DNA of 37,532 nt from a virus. Each line of letters opens with the position of its first letter. The first letter of the stretch is position 1. Location of the stretch: the IMG/VR virus record IMGVR_UViG_3300048121_000202, positions 1-37,532 of that record. One strand, given 5' to 3'. Below, one piece after another: positions 20,917-28,305 of this stretch. Under the pieces are notes generated by a model. The model was not told where the DNA came from, ran no database searches, and saw nothing but the letters and a program-made list of their open reading frames with translations. The position numbers and the translations under genes are program-made.

Positions 20917-21698
20917 TACTTCGCAATCAGTTTACCAATTTCAGTCCACGTCTTTTCAGCTCTAACAATAAAGTCATCGCCTTCTTCTACGACTGATATT
21001 TGTTCTGGTAATCCGTATCTGTTCTTGGCTACACAAGCTGGGGATTCAGTAGTTACTAATATCCTTCCAGATTGAACAGTCTTACTTGTTAGTCCTTTAC
21101 TACCTTGAACTTTTACCGTTCCTTTTTTGTAGTTTAAGAACAAGCACATATCACTTGCTTCAAGTACCAAGGCACTTGCTGCTTTGTGCATTTTAAGTTC
21201 ATGCCTATCGTATGCTTCTGTAGATGGATCGTGAAATGCTTTAATCTGGTTATGAGCAATCATAACAATACGCATTTTCTTTTCGTTTCTTAATCTATTT
21301 ACTAAATCAAGAACCTCTCTCCAATACTTTAACGCCTCTGCATAACCACGACCATAACCAAAAGATTCTATTGATGGTTGTTTATGTGCTTCACAAGTCT
21401 TTGCATGAATGAGTGGCTCTAACCAATCTAAACTATCAATAACTAAAGTGCTATATTCAAGTTCATCTGCATCAACTAAAGACCTTAGATAACCATAAAA
21501 AGTATCGTAGTCTTTTGCTAAAGGAAAGTGTGGAATGTCTCTATTATTAGTTAAGATTCCTAGTCCTTCTTCAGTTTGTAAAACAATAGGATTCTTACTT
21601 CCTACTGCCAGTGTTGTCTTACCTAAACCAGATGGGCCATAGATAATAACAATACTTGGTTTCGCTTTTGCTTTCTTTTGTATTGCTGCTAATGACAT
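20916..21698 (-). CDS. Sak4-like AAA/RecA-fold ATPase
   Basis: The 260-residue protein carries Walker A 'GPSGLGKTT' (21-29), 'IVLQTEEGLGIL' (38-49) and Walker B 'STLVIDSLDW' (Asp88). 'MRIVMIAHNQIKAFHDPSTE' is the sensor region. This is the AAA_24 / phage nucleotide-binding family that includes Sak4, a minimal RecA-like single-strand-annealing recombinase stimulated by SSB. It lies beside the DUF669 ssDNA-binding gene and two PD-(D/E)XK nuclease genes, giving a complete phage recombination cassette. Both ends overlap neighbours by one base (TAATG). Confidence 0.87.
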   Translation of the reverse strand: MSLAAIQKKAKAKPSIVIIYGPSGLGKTTLAVGSKNPIVLQTEEGLGILTNNRDIPHFPLAKDYDTFYGYLRSLVDADELEYSTLVIDSLDWLEPLIHAKTCEAHKQPSIESFGYGRGYAEALKYWREVLDLVNRLRNEKKMRIVMIAHNQIKAFHDPSTEAYDRHELKMHKAASALVLEASDMCLFLNYKKGTVKVQGSKGLTSKTVQSGRILVTTESPACVAKNRYGLPEQISVVEEGDDFIVRAEKTWTEIGKLIAK

Positions 21699-21997
21699 TA
21701 GTTAATCTCCTTAGTGACACCTTCTATCTTCACAGGTTTTTTATAAGGCGGTAGTTCTTTTTCTAACTTCTCTAAAGTGTTAGCTACATTCTTTCTTACC
21801 GCTTCCATGTGATGAACAGTTTTAGTTGCTAATTGATATGCTTCATTTAACTGTTGCTCTGCTTGTAAGTCTCTACTGATTTCTTCCACCAAAGGTGCAG
21901 TTGCATCAGTTAAGTCTCTTTCAAATATCTCTCTAGGGTTTCCATCTTTATCAGGAAAACTTAAAAGAGGTTGCTCTTTCTTCTTTTCATTTACCAT
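21698..21997 (-). CDS. Small helical hypothetical protein in recombination module
   Basis: The 99-residue protein starts MVNEKKKEQPLLSFPDKDGN. A long helix 'LVEEISRDLQAEQQLNEAYQ' continues to 'NVANTLEKLEKELPP' and ends 'YKKPVKIEGVTKEIN'. It is probably a coiled coil. It starts directly after the DUF2800 stop codon and ends in a TAATG overlap with the ATPase gene. No family is recognised. It may bridge the nuclease and ATPase. Confidence 0.75.
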   Translation of the reverse strand: MVNEKKKEQPLLSFPDKDGNPREIFERDLTDATAPLVEEISRDLQAEQQLNEAYQLATKTVHHMEAVRKNVANTLEKLEKELPPYKKPVKIEGVTKEIN

Positions 21998-22732
21998 TTA
22001 ATTATCCTCCATGGATTTATAGGTTTCGCAAACTTCTTTGTGTGAACAGAATTTGCACCAATTTCCAGCACTAAAGCTAGGCTCTTCGCCCATTGCTTCA
22101 TCACAAGCTGGTTTCAAAATATTCAAACCCCAGTCGACAAGATCAACTGCTTGAATATCCCAAGTTCTTATTTGCCCATCTTTATGAAAGGCTCTTTTGT
22201 TTGGTTGTATGATTGTCATTTCAATGACTGTATTTTCGTTACCCCATCTTGATAGGCAACCCAAGGCGTAGCACATTAGCTGTTCGTTCATCACGACATC
22301 TACTGCCCATGCACCAGACTTTAAATCGCCAACAACCATTCTGTTACCTTCGCCAAGTATGACTGCATCAGCAGTACCCCAAAGGTCATCACTTATATCT
22401 GGAGCATTTACTTTTTCTTCTACAAGTAATTTTCCGTTAAGTTCTTCAGTTCTTCTATTAATATAATCAACATAAATTTCTGCCATATCAATATCATCTT
22501 GCGTGATATCAAAGCTAAAACCATCTACGTCTACAGTTCTACCAAGATAATAGTCTTTTAGTGATATGCCATCTAATCTGTTTTTAAGTAAGGCTTCTAC
22601 CATTTCATGTGTAGAAGTACCTCTGGCTGCTGCCATGCTACCTTTACGTTCCGCAACTGCATTTATCTTTGCACTAGCTGGGCAACGAATTATTCTATTA
22701 ATACTACTGGGAGATAATATCGCGTGTGACAA
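21998..22732 (-). CDS. DUF2800 Cas4/RecB-like nuclease
   Basis: This 244-residue DUF2800 protein has the PD-(D/E)XK RecB layout: His42, Asp122 in 'WGTADAVI', and Asp136/Lys138 in 'MVVGDLKSG'. One Cys (17, 'IIRCPASAK') plus three near the C terminus (226, 229, 235 in 'WCKFCSHKEVC') form the Cas4/AddB-type Fe-S cluster signature. It is expected to act as a DNA exonuclease producing ssDNA for the adjacent Sak4-like ATPase and DUF669 protein. The start is a TTG with an AGAGGAG ribosome-binding site seven bases upstream, inside the preceding nuclease gene (29-nt overlap). Confidence 0.87.
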   Translation of the reverse strand: MSHAILSPSSINRIIRCPASAKINAVAERKGSMAAARGTSTHEMVEALLKNRLDGISLKDYYLGRTVDVDGFSFDITQDDIDMAEIYVDYINRRTEELNGKLLVEEKVNAPDISDDLWGTADAVILGEGNRMVVGDLKSGAWAVDVVMNEQLMCYALGCLSRWGNENTVIEMTIIQPNKRAFHKDGQIRTWDIQAVDLVDWGLNILKPACDEAMGEEPSFSAGNWCKFCSHKEVCETYKSMEDN

Positions 22733-23126
22733 GTCCGTACTCCTCTCTTATTAATGATGCAAATAGTTCCGTAGAAATATTCATTGCAACATTGAAATCT
22801 TCCATTTCAAATAAATTATTTTTAAGTGCGTATGTATTAGCAATCATTACACGCCAGTCTGATCTATCAGCTCTAAACCATAAGCATGGAAGTAAACTTA
22901 CTTTCTTTGCTTGTGTGGTTGTTTGTTCCCAGAAGTTTTTTAAGTCTCCTGGTGTAATGACTTTTCTTCTTTTAACTTCGATAGCAAAACCATCTAAGCC
23001 GAGTAAGTCGTGGCCACCACCAAATGTCTGTGAGTAGTTGACTTCTAATTGGATACCCAAGAGTGCTTTGATTTCGTCAATGACCTCTCGTTCTCCACGC
23101 CTACCCTTGTTTCTAGCGTTGACCAA
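22704..23126 (-). CDS. Holliday-junction-resolvase-like PD-(D/E)XK nuclease
   Basis: The 140-residue protein carries a compact PD-(D/E)XK core: Glu12 in 'KGRRGEREVID', Asp40 in 'GGGHDLLGLDGFAIEVK', then Glu50 and Lys52. 'NFWEQTTTQAKKVSLLPCLW' follows. This layout is that of archaeal-Hjc/phage resolvase-like endonucleases. It probably resolves branched replication or recombination intermediates before packaging. The start is TTG, supported by GGAGAG; it begins 1 nt after the excisionase-like gene's stop and overlaps the DUF2800 gene. Confidence 0.8.
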   Translation of the reverse strand: MVNARNKGRRGEREVIDEIKALLGIQLEVNYSQTFGGGHDLLGLDGFAIEVKRRKVITPGDLKNFWEQTTTQAKKVSLLPCLWFRADRSDWRVMIANTYALKNNLFEMEDFNVAMNISTELFASLIREEYGLVTRDIISQ

Positions 23127-23127
23127 A

Positions 23128-23310
23128 CTACTCTCCGACTTGTGATGTTTCTTCTAGCTTCTTGATGTCTTCAAACTTGTATCTAACTTGACCACCTATT
23201 TTTACATAAGCTGGGCCTTTGCCAGTTGAACGCCAGTTCTCTAAAGTTCTTGGAGACATTCCCCATCTGGACGCAAGTTCGTTTTGATTTAAAAATATTT
23301 TTTCTTCCAT
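23128..23310 (-). CDS. Excisionase-like helix-turn-helix protein (HTH_17)
   Basis: The 60-residue protein is almost entirely one MerR/excisionase-type winged helix: 'FLNQNELASRWGMSPRTLEN' (6-25), then 'WRSTGKGPAYVKIGGQVRYK' and 'FEDIKKLEE'. Small proteins like this act as recombination directionality factors or as repressors. It heads the replication/recombination block and lies 0.5 kb from the integrase gene, so it is the best candidate for excisionase, bending attL/attR DNA. An AGGTAA ribosome-binding site and an upstream promoter (23340-23369) fit. Confidence 0.85.
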   Translation of the reverse strand: MEEKIFLNQNELASRWGMSPRTLENWRSTGKGPAYVKIGGQVRYKFEDIKKLEETSQVGE

Positions 23311-23339
23311 GTTATTACCTATTACTTCGTGATTGTGAT

Positions 23340-23369
23340 ATTCTACTCTATGTAATTTTAATAAAGCAA
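23340..23369 (-). promoter_or_regulatory. Promoter of the replication/recombination block
   Basis: On the minus strand TTGCTT (23364-23369), an 18-bp spacer and TAGAAT (23340-23345) stand 30 bp before the excisionase-like start. It is a moderate sigma70 match in the 160-bp gap that also carries the divergent DUF3310 start. Confidence 0.55.
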
Positions 23370-23382
23370 GTAACTGAGCAAA

Positions 23383-23400
23383 AATAATAGAAATATTATT
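23383..23400. promoter_or_regulatory. Palindromic operator candidate in the divergent gap
   Basis: AATAATA (23383-23389) and TATTATT (23394-23400) form a perfect 7-bp dyad around GAAA. It lies just upstream of the minus promoter and about 70 bp before the DUF3310 start. It could serve one of the phage HTH proteins, though AT-rich dyads arise easily by chance here. Confidence 0.4.
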
Positions 23401-23471
23401 GAGATTAAAACTTCAGAAATAAATTACAGAAAATTTATCAATAAAATTTAATCATTAATTTGGAGGAATAA

Positions 23472-23747
23472 ATGAGTATAGATAATGTAACACCGCAAGA
23501 GTGGGATAGAGCTAGAATGAAAGCAACACAAAAACAAATTGGTGGAAGCCATTACAAAGATAAAGGTATTCAACCTTTAGAGTATGCGTATAGCAATGGA
23601 CTAACACCTAACTTAACCAATGTAGTTAAGTATGTAACCAGAGAAAAAGAAGATAGAGTGAAAGACTTACGAAAAGCTATTCACTATATAGAACTAGAAT
23701 TAGAAATGGTTTATGGCGTTGATCCAGAAGGTAATCCTTTAGATTAA
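23472..23747 (+). CDS. DUF3310 protein
   Basis: The 91-residue protein has the full DUF3310 signature: 'QIGGSHYKDKGIQPLEYAYS' (about 22-41), 'LTNVVKYVTREKEDRVKDLR' and 'KAIHYIELELEMV'. This small family is very common in phages, often called nucleotide-kinase-like, but its activity is not firmly established. It has a TTGGAGG ribosome-binding site and is the only plus-strand gene in this half of the genome. Its stop overlaps the convergent integrase stop by 4 nt, so neither gene has room for a terminator. Confidence 0.9.
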   Translation: MSIDNVTPQEWDRARMKATQKQIGGSHYKDKGIQPLEYAYSNGLTPNLTNVVKYVTREKEDRVKDLRKAIHYIELELEMVYGVDPEGNPLD

Positions 23748-24823
23748 TTAGACATCATTATCTTGGTCATATAGTCGCCTACGTTTTGCATTTCCTTGAT
23801 TGCTCTAGGCTCTCTTACTTTACGGTAACGTAAAACAGCAGACATACTTTTATGACCAGATAGTTTCATTAGTTCTGGTAGTTCCATAATCTCTCCAGCC
23901 ATAGTACAAAAGTTATGTCTTAGATCATGCAACCTTAGTTCTGGTCTACCAATCTTTTTAGCTAGTTGTTTCCACATCTTGACAGGGTAGTCTACATCTA
24001 AGATGTATTCTCCCTTTCTCTCTAGCTTATTAATAACCATCATAGCTTGATTGCTTAGATAGATAACTCTATCTTCATTAGTTTCATGGTCGGTCTTATG
24101 TTCGCTTAGAACTATCTTGTTATCTTTTAAATCAGACCACTTGGCACTGCCTATCTCACTCTTACATCTACCGCCTGAGTGCATACAAAGTTCTATGTAA
24201 TCCAAAGAGCTAACAAAGTTAGGTCGAACAGTTTGTCTCTTGATGTTTATTTGTCTTTGTAATTCAGCAAACTCTTTGTCTGATATTTCATTCTCACTAA
24301 TAAGTTCTTTGTTTAGTTTAATTTTACAAGGATTTATTTCTACCAGTGATAATGCTATCGCATGGTTATAACAACCAGATATCATCTGGACAACTCTGTT
24401 AGCAGCATAAGAACCTCTTTTAGATATTTCTAAATGTAATCTTGTAATATCACCCCTGTTTATATCTGTTAGAATTCTTTTACCTAAATCATTCTTAACA
24501 TCTTTATCCCACATTCTTACATACTCACCAGGCTTACCGTTCTTGTTAGGCATAGCAACTCTTCTTTTATTTTGTATTAACTTATCAATGTAATATTCAA
24601 ACGCTTGATTTAAAGTTTCCCCACCTCTGGTATTTAAAGGATCAATACCTTGTGCAACTTCACCAAGTATTTGTTGTGCTTTGTTTCTTGCTACATTGAT
24701 TGGTATGTCTCTAGTACCAAGAGTAAGTTCTCTCTTCCTTCCATTAATGCGATAGAAAACTCTATAAGTTTTTTCTGTGATTAATAAATTGTTTACCTTT
24801 GTATCTCTTTTATATCTAGCCAT
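23744..24823 (-). CDS. int: Tyrosine-recombinase integrase
   Basis: The protein is 359 residues from MARYKRDTKV. GGAGG seven bases upstream fixes this ATG; a TTG five codons earlier overlaps it. The N-terminal arm-binding domain (about 1-70, 'YRINGRKRELTLGTRDIPIN') and the core-binding SAM-like domain (about 70-175) precede the catalytic domain. Active residues are Arg219 ('GGRC'), Lys243 ('EHKTDH'), His299 and Arg302 ('HDLRH'), His324 ('SGHKS') and the nucleophile Tyr333 ('RYRK'). It integrates the phage at a site shared with a tRNA-Glu gene. It lies next to attP, so its promoter is separated from it by integration geometry only at the core. Confidence 0.95.
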   Translation of the reverse strand: MARYKRDTKVNNLLITEKTYRVFYRINGRKRELTLGTRDIPINVARNKAQQILGEVAQGIDPLNTRGGETLNQAFEYYIDKLIQNKRRVAMPNKNGKPGEYVRMWDKDVKNDLGKRILTDINRGDITRLHLEISKRGSYAANRVVQMISGCYNHAIALSLVEINPCKIKLNKELISENEISDKEFAELQRQINIKRQTVRPNFVSSLDYIELCMHSGGRCKSEIGSAKWSDLKDNKIVLSEHKTDHETNEDRVIYLSNQAMMVINKLERKGEYILDVDYPVKMWKQLAKKIGRPELRLHDLRHNFCTMAGEIMELPELMKLSGHKSMSAVLRYRKVREPRAIKEMQNVGDYMTKIMMSN

Positions 24824-24842
24824 AACTCGTACCTCCAAGCAG

Positions 24843-24874
24843 AGTCGCCATACAGTCGACCTTTAGTGTCGAAA
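24843..24874. promoter_or_regulatory. Left-arm integrase-binding motifs and int leader hairpin
   Basis: Three copies of a (A/T)GTCG(A/C)C-like motif lie at 24843-24850, 24854-24861 and 24867-24874. They sit 120-150 bp from the attP core, within an imperfect hairpin (24846-24879: CGCCAT/ATGGCG outer stem, TCGAC/GTCGA inner stem). Four related motifs lie on the other side of the core. Being in the int mRNA leader, the hairpin could also allow feedback on int expression. Confidence 0.55.
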
Positions 24875-24904
24875 TGGCGTGTATTTTAATTACCTATTCA
24901 GTAG

Positions 24905-24934
24905 ATTATAAATCGAATCTTGTAAAGAAAACAA
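24905..24934 (-). promoter_or_regulatory. Integrase promoter
   Basis: On the minus strand TTGTTT (24929-24934), an 18-bp spacer and a perfect TATAAT (24905-24910) lie about 80 bp upstream of the int ATG. A small dyad CTTGT/ACAAG (24919-24935) overlaps the -35 box and could be an operator. It lies between the attP core and int, so it stays with int after integration. Confidence 0.6.
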
Positions 24935-24991
24935 GGGTTTTTAGGGAAATAATGTACAGTCAAGAAATTGTGTGATGGATAAAATTTAAGA

Positions 24992-25029
24992 ATGAAAACC
25001 AGGTGTCCTAACCGATAGACGAAGGGGTC
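24992..25029 (-). other. attP: attP core: 5' half of a tRNA-Glu(UUC) gene
   Basis: Read on the minus strand, these 38 bases begin GACCCCTTCGTCTATCGG. They reproduce tRNA-Glu from acceptor base 1 through the D arm, the 5' anticodon strand (CCTGG) and the loop TTTTCAT with anticodon TTC. The tRNA match then stops at once: no 3' anticodon strand, T arm or acceptor 3' strand follows. A tRNA fragment beside an integrase gene is the usual signature of an attachment core. It starts 12 nt after the stop of the nuclease gene on the same strand. Confidence 0.85.
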
Positions 25030-25041
25030 AAAGACTAGAAA

Positions 25042-25515
25042 TCAGCCATTTATTGCAGCTTTTTTAGTACCAGAAGTCGACTCATTTTTGCCTTGTCGAC
25101 CATCAGTCGCCAAAATAATCGACTCCATAGCTTCTTTTAAACTTTCAACAGAATTGATTGATTTCATAATTTCGTCCTTTATCGTGATTTGTGTTGTTTT
25201 ACAATCAGAAAAGGCTTTGAAGCATACAGTCTGGTATTCAAGATTAACCATTGCGATTATATCTATTTGATCTTTTTTATAATGTCTTCCTGTAGTGGTA
25301 ATGCCTTTGCGTAAATCAAATCGCCAGTTCTTATATTTAGATTCTATATGTGTAACTGTTTTAACTTGGCATCTATAGAGTTTGTGTTCCCACTCAAAGA
25401 TTACATCAGCATGGGATGTATGAGGCATTATTGTAACGGTGTCTGATTCTCTCGCCAGTACTGAGCAGGTTAAGTATTCTCCACTCCTACCTATTCGCTC
25501 CGATCTGCGTGTCAT
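25042..25515 (-). CDS. PD-(D/E)XK nuclease-like protein next to attP
   Basis: The 157-residue protein resembles the PDDEXK endonuclease family that includes archaeal-resolvase-like proteins. 'RIGRSGEYLTCSVL' supplies Glu13, 'HTSHADVIFEW' supplies Asp37, and 'KLYRCQVKTV' supplies Gln50 and Lys52. A 'YKKDQIDIIAMVNLE' strand-helix follows. The last 25 residues are Ser/Thr/Lys-rich and probably disordered. It starts 11 nt after the 925-residue gene's stop without a Shine-Dalgarno sequence. It ends 12 nt before the tRNA-Glu half, and its 3' coding region contains four integrase-arm-like motifs. Possible roles are recombination, degradation of rival DNA, or a lysogen-expressed defence gene. Confidence 0.75.
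   Translation of the reverse strand: MTRRSERIGRSGEYLTCSVLARESDTVTIMPHTSHADVIFEWEHKLYRCQVKTVTHIESKYKNWRFDLRKGITTTGRHYKKDQIDIIAMVNLEYQTVCFKAFSDCKTTQITIKDEIMKSINSVESLKEAMESIILATDGRQGKNESTSGTKKAAING
25075..25124. promoter_or_regulatory. Right-arm integrase-binding motifs
   Basis: Four copies of the motif seen left of the core occur here: AGTCGACT (25075-25082), TGTCGACC (25094-25101), AGTCGCCA (25105-25112) and AATCGACT (25117-25124). They are 45-95 bp from the attP core and lie within the end of the nuclease gene. One exact 8-mer (AGTCGCCA) is shared with the left arm (24843-24850). Confidence 0.5.
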
Positions 25516-25526
25516 GGTATGTCATG

Positions 25527-28304
25527 TTAGTTAGAAGAATCATCGTTATCTAAAATTTCTGGCATATTATTTAATATGTATGCTCTTGCAGCTATTTGAT
25601 TTTGTTTAGTATCAGCCTTTAACATAAGAAGGGCAAACTCTGGATCAAGCATTGCTTTAGTAAGTAATTTCTCTCCCACCTCTTCAGCAGTTCCACCTCT
25701 TATCATATCGCCAAGCCATGAACTAACTGCAAAAACACCCCTGCCTTTAACAATACCATAAACAGAGGCTAAAACTGTTTTAACTCTTTTTGAATCTTGT
25801 TGTAGTGGATTAGTGCTACTTCCAGATGTTGTTTGTATATTTATCCTATCTAGTTCTGTAACTCTTTGTCTTACTCTATTTAAAGCATCCATTTCGGTTT
25901 TATTAAATATACCTTTTAAAACATTCTGCATTTTTGGCTCTGTTAGTAACTTGTTTAGTTTTGCTAAAGAGGCAACATTAATTTCATCACCAGTAGAAGT
26001 TACTCCTTTTGTGTTTACAAGTCTGCTATAAATTTCATCTCTAATACCAGCTTTAAGGCCAAGTTTTGCTTCTGGATTATTACCAATAATATTTTTTAAT
26101 TTAGCAAGTTCTACTGTTGGGTTTTCGCTTGATAATATTTTTCTTATCGCATCTTCTGGTTGTAAATCTGTAAAGTATTTGAATGCAGATTTGTTTGCAT
26201 CAGATTGTGTTTGTTTTAAATTATTTTTTGCATTTACAACAGCTTTAGCAAAACCAGTTGTTTTATCCGCCTGTCCTTTGAGTGTAGTTCTTAGACCAAC
26301 AATCTCAGATTTTAATCCTGGAAACTGATCTAATATTGAGTCATATCTTTTCAAAAACTCATATATTTGTTTAGGAGCTACTTCACCCTTACCTTTAAAT
26401 GCTCTTTGTGCTAATTCACCAATCATAAATTCTCTAACTTGAGCTTCCATTATTTCAGGGTTTGGTGCATCGTTAATAATCTGTCTAAGTTGTGTAGCAC
26501 CCTCTGTAGGCCCTAATAAAAATTTTTGTGCTGTTTGTGTTTGTAGATTTTTATTACTAACGGTATCATCCGCCCATTTACCACCAAGTCCATCTTTAAA
26601 TTTAGGTGCATAAACATTCTTATAAAAATCATTAGCTTTAACAGCTGCTTCAGCTGCATCAGATGGAATACTTGTAAAACCTTCAGGAACTATATTTTGT
26701 CCTTGATTAAAACTTGCTAAGTTTTCTGTATATTTATCAATAGTTCCTCTAATTTTTTCTAAACTTTTTGCAGCTACTGGTGAGTCGTTTTTGTATGCTT
26801 GGTTAATCGCATCATTAACACTTGCTCTTAAATCTATTAATTCTTTGTAAGAGCTTTTATTACCTTTTGCTTGTGCTTCTATAGCATTGTCTATAGCTTT
26901 AAAAACGCTTCCACCAAATGTTTGTACAGCTTCTGCTTCTGCTGTTTTTAATGGTGCTGTTGGCTTTCTTATAAAGTCAGCTGCTTTTTTTAATAAAGTT
27001 AAATCAACTAGTAATGTACCCTCTGGATCAATAGCATCATATAAATCTTTTTTCTGTTTATTTAAAACAAGCAACTCATTTTGTAGTTGATTATCTAAAG
27101 TTATAGATGCAGACTCTTGACTAGACCTAGTTGTATTGTTGTATTTTGCAATTTGTGAATCTAGCTCCTTTTGTGCTGCTTCATAGTTTTGTTCAGATTT
27201 TAAAACATTTGATTCAGCACTTCTTATATTTGTTTCTCTTATATCCTTAACAGCAGAAGCTGTATCTGCGATGTTACCAGTAGATGAACTTATATTTTTT
27301 GTTTCATCCCCTAAAGCACCTACATTTTTTATCATTCTTTGAACCATTTCTGGTCTACTTGATATAGCTCTTTCTGAAGCTATACCCATTATATCTCCAC
27401 TAGAAACACCTGTGGTTGGGTTGTAACCAGGTATATCAGCTCTGTTTACAACATTTTCAAGCTCAGTTGCTGATTTCTGAGGATCAAAAAATATGTTTCC
27501 AGGCTCTTGAAAGACCTCTGGTAATTCTTTTTCTATATTTTTCTGTGTTGGTAATTTTGAACCAATATATCTAAAAGGCGATAATACAGTATCAACTGCT
27601 GGGCCAATGCCTAAAACTTCTCCACCAACTTTTAGTCTTTGTGTTGCTGGGTCATCTGTTGGCTGTATTGCTGTAGGGCCTCCCAAAAGGTTTCCAAGAG
27701 AAGATGTTTCGCCTGGAACTGAAACAGCAACATCTGAAGCTGCTGATCCTAACAAACCAGAGACATAATTTACTACTTTAGGAGCATTAGCAAACTGTGA
27801 TGCTTTAAATGCAGCCATTCCAGGAACTGCATATTGTGCTATAGAACCAGCAGTATCTGTTCCTGGTAAACCGCCTTGTATTTTTGGAATTGTTTTTCTT
27901 ACAGACTCTGCTATGTTTGCTGAACCTTCTGAACCAGGTAATCCTGTTTTAGCATATAAGTCAAAAGGCAAAGAACCAACACCTCTTAAAACATTACTTG
28001 CTGCTTTAAAGGCTGTTTGTTCTAAAGGGCCGCTTGTTAAAGGATTGTAACCAAGATTAACAATATTTTGTCCCTGGTCATTTTTTTGTATGTTTTGTAT
28101 TCCTAGAGTTGCTAACGCAGTATCTTTAAAATTAGCTTTCTTTTCAATTTCGGGTTTAGGCTCAGGTATTAACTTTAAAGATTTTTTTTCATCTACAAGT
28201 ATTTTAATTTTTTGCAAGTTTTCTTCAGACGGGTTTCCATCGCCATATAAAAGAACAATAGCTTCATCAATTTTATCTATTTTTGCTTGATTGGCGTTTG
28301 CCAT
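25527..28304 (-). CDS. Large internal virion / DNA-ejection protein
   Basis: The 925-residue protein is the largest in the genome. The N terminus is helical and charged (1-60). Residues about 95-260 are Gly/Ala/Pro-rich with weak hydrophobic stretches ('GSIAQYAVPGMAAFKASQFA', 'VVNYVSGLLGSAASDVAVSV'). Residues about 340-900 are long Lys/Glu/Gln/Asn-rich helices. This resembles the ejection proteins that podoviruses inject to build a channel across the envelope. I see no lytic transglycosylase motif. It is the last of three consecutive internal-protein candidates downstream of the nozzle. No family name could be assigned. Confidence 0.75.
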   Translation of the reverse strand: MANANQAKIDKIDEAIVLLYGDGNPSEENLQKIKILVDEKKSLKLIPEPKPEIEKKANFKDTALATLGIQNIQKNDQGQNIVNLGYNPLTSGPLEQTAFKAASNVLRGVGSLPFDLYAKTGLPGSEGSANIAESVRKTIPKIQGGLPGTDTAGSIAQYAVPGMAAFKASQFANAPKVVNYVSGLLGSAASDVAVSVPGETSSLGNLLGGPTAIQPTDDPATQRLKVGGEVLGIGPAVDTVLSPFRYIGSKLPTQKNIEKELPEVFQEPGNIFFDPQKSATELENVVNRADIPGYNPTTGVSSGDIMGIASERAISSRPEMVQRMIKNVGALGDETKNISSSTGNIADTASAVKDIRETNIRSAESNVLKSEQNYEAAQKELDSQIAKYNNTTRSSQESASITLDNQLQNELLVLNKQKKDLYDAIDPEGTLLVDLTLLKKAADFIRKPTAPLKTAEAEAVQTFGGSVFKAIDNAIEAQAKGNKSSYKELIDLRASVNDAINQAYKNDSPVAAKSLEKIRGTIDKYTENLASFNQGQNIVPEGFTSIPSDAAEAAVKANDFYKNVYAPKFKDGLGGKWADDTVSNKNLQTQTAQKFLLGPTEGATQLRQIINDAPNPEIMEAQVREFMIGELAQRAFKGKGEVAPKQIYEFLKRYDSILDQFPGLKSEIVGLRTTLKGQADKTTGFAKAVVNAKNNLKQTQSDANKSAFKYFTDLQPEDAIRKILSSENPTVELAKLKNIIGNNPEAKLGLKAGIRDEIYSRLVNTKGVTSTGDEINVASLAKLNKLLTEPKMQNVLKGIFNKTEMDALNRVRQRVTELDRINIQTTSGSSTNPLQQDSKRVKTVLASVYGIVKGRGVFAVSSWLGDMIRGGTAEEVGEKLLTKAMLDPEFALLMLKADTKQNQIAARAYILNNMPEILDNDDSSN

Positions 28305-28305
28305 T

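Noticed and set aside
24940-25030. A complete tRNA-Glu gene or intron-containing tRNA
   Set aside because: Only bases 1-38 are present. No complementary 3' anticodon strand, T arm or acceptor strand follows within the next 100 bp, so it is an attachment fragment.
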